NCBI GenBank assembly: GCA_949128115.1
Contig: OX421966.1
Span: 34,427,042-34,491,041, forward strand
Origin: Anaspis maculata
Taxonomy: Eukaryota; Arthropoda; Insecta; Coleoptera; Scraptiidae
Direction: 5' to 3'
DNA: 64,000 bases
Part shown: positions 23,212 through 35,327 of the stretch, piece after piece
How the letters are laid out: the number at the start of each line of letters is the position of its first letter
Position numbering within the stretch: position 1 is the stretch's first letter
Program-made: the position numbers and the translations under genes
The notes under the pieces: generated by a model
Told to the model about the DNA's origin: nothing
The model's input: only the letters and a program-made list of their open reading frames with translations
The model's database searches: none

Positions 23212-26200
23212 GTGAGTATGTTTTTTTAATAATAATTATAAGTTTTGCTTCACTTTTTTCTACAAGCCTCAAAATAATTTCAGCTACTGCAAGTTATTTG
23301 CTTTCAGTTTTTGTTGGGGCAAAGGCTTTGCCGGTCTTTCCCTCCCTCGATGACAAAAATCGTTATTACGTAAGAATGTTTTGCTCTAGTTTTCCACGAA
23401 TAGATATGAGTACGAAAATCAGTGCTAAAGCAACAGCCATGCATTTTTGAATAGCTCCTTTGCTGGATACGTGCAGCAAAATTAATGAAAAGATTTATTA
23501 AAAGCCCTTAATTAATGTTTAATTCAAAAAGGCCAAATTTACGCATGCGTAATGTCCATTTGTCAGATCAATAAACTGTGCCATTTCGGGATAAAGGAAT
23601 ATAAATTGAAATTTTCGGTCAGTTGCAGCCACCATGCACATCTTAAGGCTCTTGAGCATTTTTTTACTACCTTCCATCAGCTATAAACTATGATTTTTGC
23701 GTTACAATAACTGTTTGTTTACGTGATTACGTTAATTATGATCGCTCCATTGCGAGATATTTATTCCAAATTTAAGCTCCATCAGGAACTATAAATAATT
23801 CAATAATATTAGTAGCAGCAGTAGATACAAGAGGATCAAGCGATAACCTTTACAATAACGCGGCTATAAAATTTGCCGAAAAAATCTGTGCGGCGCTGCG
23901 TATTCATCAGGGAACTCACAACTCACCCTTACCGGTTCCTATTCCTATACAGTTATTAAAGATGCACCCTAAATTTCAGACTACGTTATTGATTTCGTTT
24001 AAAGTTTCTTCAGTAAGCTCTTACTTATCTAAAGAGCATTTCTGCAAGGTTTCGAATTTCTTGGCTATATGCACTAAGCACTAATCGGGTCCGGGTCGTC
24101 CTGATTCAGAAAAATAGCAGCACATCAACCCCCAAAATTCAAATCAAACATACCTTGTCATGAAGGGTTTGAAGTACCATTGTTGAAGCGTACACACCTA
24201 TGACCTAGAAAAAAAAAGAAAAATTAAAACCGACGCCCTTGGAACTGCGATAACAAAAAAAAAAACTACATACAGAAACAAAAACAAAAGTAGGAAGTAT
24301 AGATGTACCTACTAAATTTTTCTCTAGAAATTAATTTTCAGCTGCATCCGTTTCACTGACAACACAAAGGGCAATGACATTTTTTCGAAATCTTTACTAA
24401 CATAAAATTGACCGCTCAGTAGGAACTGACTATAAGGTCATTTGGGTTGGCATCAAGGTTAACATCATTTGCGGCTGCTACTCCGCTGTTTATCAGAAAG
24501 CCGTCTGTTTTTTCGACGGGCCCCTGAGCCGTAGGGTGGTTGGCGTTTGAATCGCAAGTACCTATGTAAAGTGTTCGTCAATTCAAATGGAACTAAAATT
24601 TCACTCGCATTCAAAACGTCATAATTTCTTAATTTGTGAACCACTTTGAATAAATTTTTTACAGTATACCCCACTTATTGTTTTATAGCATTCCGTGGGC
24701 CATTTTCCGTACCATACAGGGCGCCACAATTAGACCCCGCAAAAATTGAAAAGTTTTAACCGCTCCCTATTCTATTCATGAAAAATTGTTCTTCACTTTA
24801 TCCAATTGGCTTATCAAGAATGTCGTACCCATACTTCAAAACAGTTTTTAGCGCATTTTCCATCTTGATGAAAATCGCTATTGCAACCGCTTTGTCCGTC
24901 CGTCCGTCCGTCCGTCCGTCCGTCCGTTCCTCGAACTCCTCCCAAACTAGACGACCTAGCTTTCTAATTTTTTCGCTGTTACATAGCTGCCACTCCCAAA
25001 GAAGGGCTAGGCTATATTGGATGTCCATATTGCGCCGCCAACATAGAGAAAACCGCCCCCGATAAACTTGAAATAACGTAATATTGCGCTTTCTACCAGA
25101 CCTGACGCTCTGGTGTTCTCATTTTTTGAATAATACATAGTTGCCACTTATAAACGTAAGCCAAGAAACATTCCGTCTTCAATATGCGCCGCCGACATGA
25201 AAAAACTGCTAAAAACCGCCCCCAATCACTATAAAATGAAAAACATAAACCCGAAAACATAGCGATCTGATTCTTTCGGTATATAAATAGCTTACTAAAA
25301 ATGGGACAGGATAGGCTACTTTTGGTTAGTCGCCGCCCCCAGATTCCGCCCCCAAACGATAAAAAGTGCAACTTTCACAAATGTTACTGATTGAGATGTT
25401 CCCTTAAACATTAGGAACTGCCAACTCAAAGTATGCAACATTTGCTCAGCCGACCGCTGCCGCTCCCACACGCCGCCCCCAAAGTAAGAGATAAATGAAA
25501 AACATGAACCCGAAGACATAGCGATCTAAGTTTTTCGCTATATGGATAGCTAACTAAAAATGGAAAAGGATAGGCTACTTTTGATATGGCGCCGCCTCCA
25601 GCTTCTGCCCCCAAAAGAAAAAAGTGCAACTTTCAACAATTTCCACTGATTTAGCTGATAATGTTACCTCGAACATTTAGAAACTCTTGACTCAAACTGT
25701 GCAAAAATTTCTTTGCCAAACTCTGCCGCTCCCACACGCCGCCCCCAAAGTGAGATGAATGTAAAACATGAACCTGAAGACATAGCGATCTAATTCTTCC
25801 ACTATATTGATAGCTGACTGGAATTGGAAAAAGATAGGCCACTGTTAATAAGCCGCCGCCTCCAGCTGCCCCTCCAAACAAAAAACAATGCAACTTTCAA
25901 AATTTTCACTGATTGTCATATTTTTCTTACATTTAGAAACTCTTAACTCAAACTGTGCAACAGTTACTTTGCCGAATGCTGCCGCCCCCACACGCTGCCC
26001 TCAAAGCGAGAGATGAATGAAAAACATAAACCCGAAGACATAACGATCTAATTCTTTCGCTATATGGATAGCTAACTAAAAATGGGAAAGAATAGGCTTC
26101 TTTTGATATGGCGCCGCCTCCAACTTCCACCCCCAAAAGAAAAAGTGCAACTTTCAATAATTCCCACTGATTTACATTTTAATGTTACCTCAAACATTCA

Positions 26201-29200
26201 GAAACTCCAAACTCAAACTGTGGAAGAATTTCTTTGCCAAACTCTGCCGCTCCCACACGCCGCCCCCAAAGTAAGAGATAAATGTAAAACATAACCCTAA
26301 AGACATAGCGATTTAATTGTTCCGCTATATAGATAGCTGACTAAAAATGGAAAGAGATAGGCTACTTTTGATTAGTCGCCGCCTCCAGCTCCCGCCCCCA
26401 AACAAAAAAATGCAACTTTCACAATTTTCACTGATTGTCATATTTCCTTGAAGATTTAGAAACTCCTAACTCAAACTGTGCAACAGTTACTTTGCCGAAT
26501 GCTGCCACCCTCACACGCTGCCCTCAAAGTAAGAGATAAATGGAAAACATAAACCCGAAGACATAGCGATCTAATTCTTCCGCTATTTGGATAGCCGACT
26601 AAAAATGGGAAAGAATAGACTACTGTTGATTAGTCGCCGCTCCCAGCTCCCGCCCTCAAACAAAAAAATATTGATGAGTGGAAGAATTTTCATTCAAATC
26701 TATTTCATTGGCAAGTACCCCATTCTGATAACAAAATATCACAATGAGTTTCGAATGAAGAAAGTGGGCAAGGAATGGTGTTTCTCCTTCAACCAAATTT
26801 CTTTACGTCCACAATATGCCTCTTTGAGAAAATGCGCTACTGAGACTCACGCATGTGAAGGCATACTCACTTGTTTACATTTGTGGCTATCTGTCCTAAT
26901 TACATGGCGATTTAAAAAAAAATTTCAGACTTTTACCAATTAATCCATATTGTCAATAGCCGATTTTCAAGTTTAGTGATTGTGCTTATGTTGAAACTAA
27001 AGCTTCAGGCAAGAATGGTGAGGGACCAAAATCACTCCAACGTGAAATTCAAAGACAAGGGGGCGCTTTAAAAGTGACCCAAATACGAAGTTATCCTGAA
27101 TTATGTTACCTGAATTCACAGGTGAGCAAAGGCGCCGATTTTTCTCCGAAAACATGCAGTCGAATTTTGGATCTGCCGTCGGTAGTTCTTATGACCAATA
27201 CAAGCAAGAAAGATATTGAAAAGTTAACAATGAATGAGATCTTTCAATGACACTTTTGATTTCTAAGAATTTTCTCATCAAACAAAAATTTTGAAAAGTT
27301 CGTATTTGGGTCACTTTTGAAGCGCCCCCTTGTCTTTAAATTTCACGTTGGAGTAATTTTGGTCCCTCACCATTCTTACCTGAAAGCTTTAGTTTTAACA
27401 TAAGCACTATCACTTGGAAATCGGTTATTGACAATATGGATTTAATGGTAAAAATGGATTGAATGGAATTTGGTTCACCTTTTGACCGTCAGGAACGTGA
27501 CAGTCGTTGGGAAATTTTGCTTCGGTTCGGTTGGTATGGTGACAACTGACACCTATTTGATTATCCTTTTTTTCACCTGAGCGTGAGACGCACTGGGCAC
27601 AAAACAAATGGCAGGCATTTTCAGTGGTTAACAGACAACGTGGTGATGGATGATGGATAAATAATGAAATTATTGTTAGCGACGTTAGCGTAGATAACGT
27701 TAGGTTAACAGAATGTCAGATGTTGCCTGTCAAAAATGGCGTGATTGACAGACGATTTGACGTTTTCCATTACCAATATAGAGGAACTTCAAGTACCTAG
27801 GTCAAAACGCCCTCTACATACGATCACCCTGTTGAAAAAAAAATGCTGCTCCTGTATGAAACAACTTTGCCTTTATTCACCCGGTATTGAACTCGACAAT
27901 ATCAAAGCAATTTTAACCATAACATCAATTTCAATACCAGTGTATATCTACTTACAAAGTCCACGTAGTCATAGATTAAAATCATGATTAAAAATGTACG
28001 AGGTATTCATTCCATCTGATTCGAGTTACGTAAACAATTTGACAGTAGGTGCTGGAAAGGGGGTGTGGCAAATGAGAGCACCTGCGGAAGATTTGCCATT
28101 GTTGTAGTTGGCTATACGTCGTTGCCACCAACTCCACGCCTGAAATCCGATTTAGTAATTTGTACAACCCGTGAATAAATTGGATTTGCTACATTTGCTT
28201 TACATCTTACAATTAAGTCTAATTATTCTGCAGTGCGAACACATCAGTTGGGATTTAATTACAAAATACTGAAGTAATTATTCGGGGCAAGAGGCAGGCC
28301 ATGCGAGGAAAGCAGTTATATTTTTTCTACTTTGTGCTGTGTTCGTAATTTAGCTATGGTAGGTAAGATACACCTACTAAAAACACTACCGTAATGGGCG
28401 CTAATCAGTGGCTCTTGAACCTTCTTCTTAAACGATACGTTTCTTGAGGCCAAACAAACCTGACCACAGGTTTCGAGACAAGAAACACATCATTGCTAAT
28501 GCAAGCTTCAATTTACGAGAACCAGTATCAATATCTACAAATATCGAATTCCTAAGTTTCGATAGGCTTTTGAGAAGTGGTGTCGAGTTTTATACAGGGG
28601 GTCCACGTTATAGTGGCAATAATTCACCATTCGATGGTCCATCGAAAACCAAGTTGACATGCATAATTTTATTTTCCTCCAAAACGCTTCCTAAGAGAGA
28701 TACAGCACTTCAAAGTTCAGTTTTGAAAATCTCTTTTTTTTTTGCAATAAATCTTAGGTCATTAGAGCGATCTTGACCAAATTTGGTACGAATAATTATG
28801 GAATAAATACCCAACACTTGACGTAGACAACTTTTGTAAAAATTGTTCAGTGGCGTAGATACGAAGGGGTTTTGTCACTTCTCTCGCCCCATTTTCTACG
28901 CACCTGGATATTTTTGAAAAATTGTACATTTTTCGAATTTCATGTTTAATTTGGAAAAAAAGTTACTCTTGACACATTTTGATTTGAGGCTTCGTTTACG
29001 AGATATTTGAGCTATTAGGTATGATAACAAAAATGCAAGAGATACCCCACGAGGCCGAAAATTGGATACTTCAGTTTATAGAAAGAGAACTTCACCAGTA
29101 GTTGATCGATTGAAAAATAAGTCGACAGGCATATTTATTTTCTCCCAAAACGCTTCATACGGGAGATACAGCCCTCCAAAGTTCAGTTTTAATTTTTTTA

Positions 29201-32200
29201 GGAATTACTCTTACGTCATTGAAGCGATTTTGACCAAATTTGCTACAAGTACTTATGAAATAGATCCCCATCACTTGACTCGAATTTTTTTTCATAAGAA
29301 TCGCACCATAAAATACAAATTTTTAGAAAGTCAACGTTTTGTTGATTTATTTCAACATCCTGAGGAGCGACATTTAATTACACTGTTCAAGTGTAATTAA
29401 ATGTGAGGAGTAGGAGGACCCGCTGATGCATACTACATAGGTACAGGGTGTTTGCAAACTTGAGGCAGAAAATTGAAGCAGTTAGGGAAATGCTCCAAAA
29501 GTTCCAGAAAAATGTTGAAAAAATTTATGACTTTTATTTTCGGAAATATGGAGGGTCAAAAGATGGTCCTCCGACCCCCTCTATTTTCGTTATTTTGAAT
29601 GATTTTAGTAAACTCTTTCTCATCAGACCAAAAACCAAATTTTTTCAATCTTTGGATGTGTTTTGTAATTTTATTTAGTGTAGAGGGTGAGTCATAAATA
29701 CCTAAACATTTATTTTTCCTCGCAAATGCCCGCGAAACATTCTAGAGGTTATAAAACTGATATTGAGCAACAACAGTGGCGTATTTAGAGATTTGGGATG
29801 AGGGAGCAAGGTGATTTTTTTTTTAATAAAGATACGTAAGTAGGTGTTTGCGGGGGGGGGAGGAGAAGGCAGACAAATGCCTCCATCCATCAATAAACAG
29901 CAAAGACTTGGACTAATAGTAATTATTGTGTATATAGAAGGGTAGAACGTTATTACGTACTTATTGTACAACGAAATTAGGTATACATTTTAAAATTTTC
30001 AACATTATTGGAGCGCGCCTGTTCTTTTGCCGGTATACCTTCTTCTTATTATTATTGTCACAGATCGATGGGGGGGGGGCACATGCCCCCCCATGCCACC
30101 TCCATAAATACGCCACTGAGCAACAAATAACATAAAAATAGTTCTTATATCAAATTTTCTGCATGCATTTTTGAAGAAAACTAGATTTTCAGGATCTACG
30201 GCTCACCCTATACAGGATGTGTTTCAAAAGTAAGCACCTAGCTGTATATTCTCGGACTCGGCTTTCAAAAATATGAAGTTTGCGATAAAAATGAATTGCA
30301 AGAGTTGCGCCCTAAGAAAGTTACGGCCTCTCAAAGTTCGATTTTTAAAATCGTTTTTTTACCGTAACTTTTGAACCGTACAACCGATTTTGATCAAATT
30401 CCAATCAAAGTTTACTTAAATAAGTCTCTATCGAACATTAACAACGCATTTCATCGAACATTTTCAGATGCAAAGATAATAGAAGGGTGCCCTCCCTTCC
30501 CCCCTTCCCCTATTTTTATTCCCCCAGTCATTTTGCAAAACGGCTCTATTTTTTGAATTTTGCGTTCAATTCAGGTAAAAAAGTTACTCCTGCACATTTT
30601 TTATAAGAGGCTCAATTTTTTTTGTTGTTGTTGTTGGCCCAAAGTTCTAGCTTGTTGGCCACGAAAGGGAACTATTTGATGAAAACATCTAGTAATTAGA
30701 AAAACAAAAAGAAAAGATCGCTAAGAAGTGATCAAAGAATTTTGATTACGACATTAATTAGACAAAATGTGAAAAGAAAAAGCGACGAGAGCAAAGGCCT
30801 TATTTTCGAGATATTCGAGTTTGAAACTTCGGAAAACACCTCAAAAACACCACTTTCAAGAGCCTAAAAATTAAAATCCAAAAAAACTTCTTGTTTGTCA
30901 GCAGAAATGGAGGTTTATCAACTCAAGATACCTGGAAAACCTATTTCAGCTGAGGAATCATCAGTATTCTTGGATTTTAATTAATATGCTCTTGAAAGTG
31001 GCGTTTTCGAGATGTTTTTTGAAGTTTCAAACTCGAATATCTCGAAAATGAAGCCTCCAATCAAAAATTTGCACGAGTAACTTTTTTACCTAAATTGAAC
31101 GTAGAATTCAAAAATTGGGACCAGTTTCAGAAATAACCAGGGGAATGAAAAATAGGTGAGAAAAGAGGAGGATACTCTCTATTATCTTTTCATCTGAAAA
31201 TGTTTGATGGAACGCGTTGTTATTGTTCAATAGATACTTATTTGAGTAAACTTTGATTGAAATTTGATCAAAATTGGTAGAACGGTTCAGAAGCTACGGT
31301 GAAAAAACTATTTTGAAAATTCAACTTTGAGAGGCCGTAACTTTTTCAGGGGGCACTTCTCACAATTCACTCCGCAAACTCCGTGGTTTTGAAATCGGAA
31401 ACCGAGGACATATAGCTAGGTACTTACTTTCGAAACATTTTGTACCTATAGTAAATAAAATTAAAAAACACATTCAAAGGTTCAGGAACATTTCTTTCTG
31501 GTCTGTTTAAAAGAGTTTATCTTTCGCAATAACGAAAATAAAGGGGGTCGCAGGACCACATTTTGGCCCTACATATTTTCAAAAAAGGAACCTAAATTTT
31601 GTTCAACATTTTTCTGATACTTTTGAAGCATTTCTCTAACTGTGGTTCAATTTTCTAGTACATTTTGCAAAGTTCGGCCGAATGACAAAGGTACAGCCTT
31701 TGGAAATTCACTTTTTTCGGATTTCAAAAACTTGTAACTTGGGAACGTTTCGACAAAATTATGTTGAATTCAGTAAAGCTGGTTTATCAACAATAGGTGC
31801 TTTCCTTTTACAACCTGAACTAAGTATTCTGACCTAAGTTGTTAGTGGTATCTCACTTTCGCGCATGTGATTTCTCGCTCTTTCTCGCTCTAACTTAGAT
31901 CAGATCAGTGAGTTTTGTTGTAAAAGGAAAGCACCTGTTATCCATCAACCTGCCAAATTTTGAAAGAATGCAACCAGTAGCGTAGAAATTATGGGAGGGG
32001 GTCACCTTGAGTCATCTTTTCTTCTGATGCTTCTAAATAATTATTGACCATCGTAATTCCTACACCTCTGGCTGGATCCTTTCAAAATTTGGCAGATCGG
32101 TAGACAGTTTCGACAAACAAATCTATAGTAAATTGAAGTTAATTTCGTCGAGACGTTCCTGAGTTACAAATTTATGAAATCCGAAAAAAGTGAACTTCGA

Positions 32201-34348
32201 AGGGCTGTATCTTCGTCATTAGGCCGAACTTTGCAAAATGGTATACATATAGGTTTTCGTCATATTTTGACGAGGTCTATCCAGTTAAATTTTTTGCTAT
32301 CATCGCTGAAACACCCTGTATGCTACAGGTTTAATTATAGGCGCTTTCCTTCTACAACCTAAACTAAGTATTCTGACCTAAGTTGTTGATGATATCTCAC
32401 TTTCGCGCATGTGATTTCTCGCTTTTTCTCTCTCTAACTTGGATCAGATCAGTGAGTTTTCTGGTAAAAGGAAAGCACCTATTATATCAGAATAACTCGC
32501 ATGTGACTTTTTGCGCGTGAGTTCACTTCACAAAAAGAATCATATCCCTAATGGCAATCCAGCAATAAAAATGACTGCTTCACTAAAATTTTTCACATTT
32601 CTTCCTGCAGATGTGATGTGATTCGCTGGAAGCATGCATGTGTTTCTGCGTTACTTAAGTAGTTAGCCTCGTTGCTAAAAGATTTTTCTTATCACAGCTT
32701 CAACAAGCATAGCATAGGAAAGCGACTTTTTGCTCAATCCTAGTTCTGGTTTAGCAGAGTTTCTAGGAAAATGCGCTAAAAAGAACTAGGGCTCTCTTAA
32801 TACAAGCAAGGCAATTGCATATCCTAAACTAAGTCCTTAGCGTCCGTCCTTGCCAATATTTCCACGCCACGACGCTGTTTCCGTCAGGCAATTGACATGA
32901 TACCCACTTGATTCAATAACTCGAACACTTAGCCCTACTTAAGACCTAAAAAAGTGAGTCACATCATCGGTGTGCTCTTGACACAATAAAACCCTTTCCT
33001 GGTGTTCCACAATCGAACCGACCTGATTTTGTTCTTCTTTTCATTTGCTTGCAGGTTACGCGATTGATTGTTACAATTGCAACAGCTTCTCGGACAAGAG
33101 ATGCATCGGAGATGAACACAACAAATTGGAAAGTGAAATGCTGAAGCCCTGTCCGAAGCAGACTCCCGACGGCCATGCCTATATTCTCTGCAGGAAAATC
33201 AAGCAAGTCATTGATTTCGAAGTGAACGGATGTGAGTATATTTGTGGTGTATTTTTTGACGATAATGATAAGAATATAAAATTAGAACGACACTATGTTG
33301 ATATCGGAATAATAATAATTATAATAATTGATGATTGTTTACATGCTTGAAGATCTCAGAAGAGAGTCTAAGGTCAATGGAATTTTCCTAGTCGAGTTTT
33401 CTAGTTTAGTTGTGAAGTAGTGGTAAAAGTTGCAAACTTAATGCTAGGTATGTATCCATCAGAAAGAAAGATCAACTAAATAAAAATTAAAAATAATTCA
33501 TTTGGCCAGTTTCACGGTCAGCAAGGTCGCTGTTTCCATGTGATGTCTATTAATGTCATGCAATGTATGTGGCTTTCAGTTCTAGCTAGCTTCTGTTTGT
33601 CAAAAGGTTCAGTCTATTTATTAACGTAAAACTTTGAAAATCAGGTGAAACATCTTTAGCTTAACCCCGGGCACTTAATATTAAGAGCCTCTCCAATCGG
33701 GAAATGCCCGTGAGTTGAGAGTAATCGATTATTTGGGTCTTTATTCAGGGGCTCTACTGTCTCTGACTTGAATACTGCCCATGTGAAGCCTAAAATCACA
33801 GCCTTCTCTATTCGCGATTAGAAAATGATTTCTTCCCGCCATAAGATGGCTGCCAAAAGCGGCAGGCGTTGACAACTTTGGATGCGATTGTTACGTCGCT
33901 TTGATGTCTTTGGTAGTTCGGTTGTCACTGCTCATCTCAATCCGCATCTGGCAGCCATCATTTGAAGGGAAAATTAAATCAAATCGCGAATATGAAAGCA
34001 AAAATTTTCCATACAATAGGATTTGAATGGTACCAATTTTCTCTACGATTTTCTTCGATTCAATTAGCTTTAGTCGAAAGGCTTTGTCATCTTCCAACAT
34101 TTCTTTGGAAGTAATCGAGGAAATGATTGTATTTTTGTCTGGCTTTTGCAGTACAATCCGACAGTCGTGTGATAAGGACCTGCGGCTGGGACGATTCGAG
34201 CTACAAGAACCGATGTTACCAACGGTCAGGCTTCGGAGGACGTCAGGAAGTCTGCGCTTGTGAGGAAAGCGGCTGCAACGGAAGCACCGCTGTTTATGCC
34301 TCTTCTTTGCTCATAGGCTTATTAGTCATCTTCAAAGTTGCTCTGTGA
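23148..34348 (+). CDS. Ly6/uPAR-type GPI-anchored protein, gene 2 (3 exons, 9.8-kb first intron)
   Basis: Join 23148-23211, 33055-33231 and 34152-34348: 438 nt, 145 residues, GT-AG introns, both phase 1. Residues 1-21 form a signal peptide (MGHLQCTIGLSLVVVLMCLKS). The mature chain opens DCYNC and has the full ten cysteines, with RTCGW, CAC and SGCN near the end. A hydrophobic tail (SSLLIGLLVIFKVAL) suggests a GPI signal. The exon layout, phases and RxCGW motif match gene 1 at 6-2895, so the two are related family members rather than one broken gene. A TCAGT initiator-like run at 23049 lies ~100 nt before the ATG; no TATA box was seen. The role within the Ly6 family is not determinable. Confidence 0.92.
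24851..26876 (+). repeat. Long dispersed repeat, copy 2, six ~261-bp tandem units
   Basis: A direct copy of 13081-14840. Unit markers (agcgatct-type) lie at about 25259, 25520, 25781, 26040, 26304 and 26563. There is one more unit than in copy 1, which accounts for the 266-bp length difference. The left part carries an expanded (GTCC)n run at 24894-24927, against about four repeats in copy 1. Located in intron 1 of Ly6 gene 2. Confidence 0.85.
24894..24927 (+). repeat. (GTCC)n microsatellite
   Basis: About eight tetranucleotides, read as repeating DGRT on the reverse strand. Shorter in the 13.1-kb copy. Confidence 0.9.
26941..27445. mobile_element. Fold-back element, ~150-bp arms
   Basis: 26941-27092 (taatccatattgtcaat ... 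gggcgctttaaaagtgaccc) pairs with 27298-27445 (gggtcacttttgaagcgccc ... attgacaatatggatta-like end). The loop is ~205 bp. It lies in intron 1 of Ly6 gene 2, in transcribed sequence, so the pre-mRNA could form a long hairpin. Confidence 0.75.
28640..29290 (+). repeat. Direct repeat pair, ~180 bp
   Basis: About 28655-28830 and 29125-29290 share tttattttc(c/t)(t/c)c(c/a)aaaacgctt, gagatacag(c), ttcaaagttcagtttt-like runs and gattttgaccaaattt. They are probably same-direction copies of one arm of an old fold-back element. tacagggggtcc at 28596 may be its worn end. Confidence 0.5.
29370..29404. repeat. Hairpin with 15-bp perfect stem
   Basis: acatttaattacact, loop gttca, agtgtaattaaatgt. No T-run or other sign of a function is visible. 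Confidence 0.8.
29774..30118. mobile_element. 345-bp hAT-type element with perfect 8-bp TSD
   Basis: Ends CAGTGGCGTATTTA and TAAATACGCCACTG are perfectly inverted. Flanked by AGCAACAA at 29766-29773 and 30119-30126. Contains two G-tracts and no coding capacity. Confidence 0.92.
30211..31444. mobile_element. Fold-back element, ~600-bp arms
   Basis: TACAGGATGTGTTTC at the left and GAAACATTTTGTA at the right. Arms match through cctctcaaagttcgat, aaccgattttgatcaaatt and cactttcaagagc on both sides of a centre near 30930. The left arm has extra sequence at about 30613-30800 with no partner in the right arm. Confidence 0.8.
30613..30800 (-). mobile_element. Small retroposed insertion with A-rich tail
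   Basis: Present in the left arm of the surrounding palindrome and absent from the right arm (gaggcttcattttcgag), so it is a clean insertion. On the minus strand it ends in ccaacaacaacaacaaaaaa, a (CAA)nA tail typical of retroposition. No promoter boxes or family recognised. Confidence 0.5.
31655..32320. mobile_element. Fold-back element, second copy of the 7.78-kb family
   Basis: Right end gctatcatcgctgaaacaccctgta matches the left end at 7777. Arms share ttttgcaaagttcggcc. The left end runs directly into the previous composite. The left arm is interrupted by a 142-bp element (31795-31936); the right arm keeps the empty site. Confidence 0.7.
31795..31936. mobile_element. 142-bp miniature inverted-repeat element, copy 1
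   Basis: AGGTGCTTTCCTTTTACAAC at the left, GTTGTAAAAGGAAAGCACCT at the right, perfect inverted termini. The interior (ctcactttcgcgcatgtgat) is shared with copy 2, of exactly equal length, at 32339. Confidence 0.88.
32339..32480. mobile_element. 142-bp miniature inverted-repeat element, copy 2
   Basis: AGGCGCTTTCCTTCTACAAC to AAAGGAAAGCACCT. Flanked by ATTAT on both sides, a likely 5-bp target duplication. Same orientation as copy 1, 400 bp away. Confidence 0.85.
33055..33231 (+). CDS. Ly6 gene 2, exon 2
   Basis: 177 nt between cttgcag and donor GTGAGTATA. Encodes DCYNC, KRC, KPC and ILC of the first Ly6 fingers. The reverse frame over this exon is a shadow. Confidence 0.92.
33232..34151 (+). 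other. Ly6 gene 2, intron 2
   Basis: A 920-nt phase-1 intron ending ggcttttgcag. An (AAT)-type run lies at 33308-33330. No other repeat or gene seen. Confidence 0.8.
34152..34348 (+). CDS. Ly6 gene 2, exon 3
   Basis: Encodes RTCGW, NRC, EVCAC and SGCN and the hydrophobic tail, ending in TGA at 34346-34348. Confidence 0.92.
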
Positions 34349-34571
34349 GGAAATTAAAAACGATTTTCATTAGTAATTGTTCATTATATTAATAACGATT
34401 AACTATACCTAATGCAAGCTCATCATGTTGAAAACATAACTCAAAAATTTTACAACTGTATGCGTATAATAATTTAAAACCATCGCTCTAACTCATGTTT
34501 TGTACTTTTTTTCCACCTGTATTTATAAACTGTTGTATATGTTACTGGTAGGACTTAAATAAGGGTACCCA

Positions 34572-34577
34572 AATAAA
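34572..34577 (+). terminator. Candidate poly(A) signal of Ly6 gene 2
   Basis: AATAAA 224 nt after the stop codon. Another is at about 35237, so 3' UTR length is uncertain. 34578-35320 is AT-rich with nothing else recognised. Confidence 0.45.
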
Positions 34578-35327
34578 TTGAAAAACAAAACAATGCTCGA
34601 TGATGATACAAGTATGTTGTTGTTGATCTAGATGAAAATTTCGATGTTTTTTTTTCTATGCTAAGTCATTCGAATACTCACGAATTGCGAATAAGTTAAC
34701 TTATTGTATAAGCACAACCAACGTTGAAAAAAAAAAGAGAAAAAACAATACATATGAGTAAAAGTATAGGTATAATAACGATACACAATTGTTATATTAG
34801 CGGATTCAACTACTAAAATGATTTAAAATTTAGAAAAGAAAAATGAAAACTCACAATTTTATGTAAAAACCAAGCAAGTATTTTACAAACACTCAAAATA
34901 CAAAAACACATCATTGTTTTCACAATTTGAGGCTGCTACCTTCTCAACAATAAATTTTAAATCAATGTACGGTTGGTTAGCGGTTTAGTGACGATCCATT
35001 TCTTGTAGATATTAGTCGCGCAGTACCTAGTTAATGCAAAGCAAAATAATTAATTTATAAGAAGTACTTTGCTTCAAGGGAAAAGATATTTAGATGTAAA
35101 TAATTTACTGCCAAAACTGTCTGTATAAAATGATTTAAACAATATTGTTAACCGTAATCAATAATTATACTTAGAGAAAATTATTATTGTATTGTTTTTA
35201 GATGCACAAAACGATATCTTAAGGAATTATTGAGAAATAAAATATTGATTTTGACTCGAGTGGCTTCTTTTCAGGCACAAGGAATACAAAGATCAGATAG
35301 GTCACATTAAAATTCAAAACGTTTTCT

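Larger units (their letters stand above)
29442..31660. mobile_element. Composite: fold-back element with three insertions
   Basis: Outer arms 29442-29680 (TACAGGGTGTTTGC...) and about 31445-31660 are related to the element at 38391-39044. An inner level, TAGAGGGTGAGTCAT 29681 with CACCCTATA ending 30212, holds a hAT-type element (29774-30118). A second fold-back element (30211-31444) occupies the space between the inner level and the right outer arm, and itself contains an A-tailed insertion (about 30613-30800). Confidence 0.75.
23212..33054 (+). other. Ly6 gene 2, intron 1 (9843 nt)
   Basis: Donor GTGAGTATG, acceptor catttgcttgcag. It contains the second copy of the 13-kb repeat block, several fold-back elements, a hAT-type element and two 142-bp elements, listed separately. 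23500-24850 and 27450-28600 look unique, with no exon recognised; 32500-33050 likewise. Confidence 0.85.

Noticed and set aside
24801..25028. TDGRTDGRTDG repeat protein or CRISPR-like array
   Set aside because: A (GTCC)n microsatellite; there are no spacers, and the window is eukaryotic.
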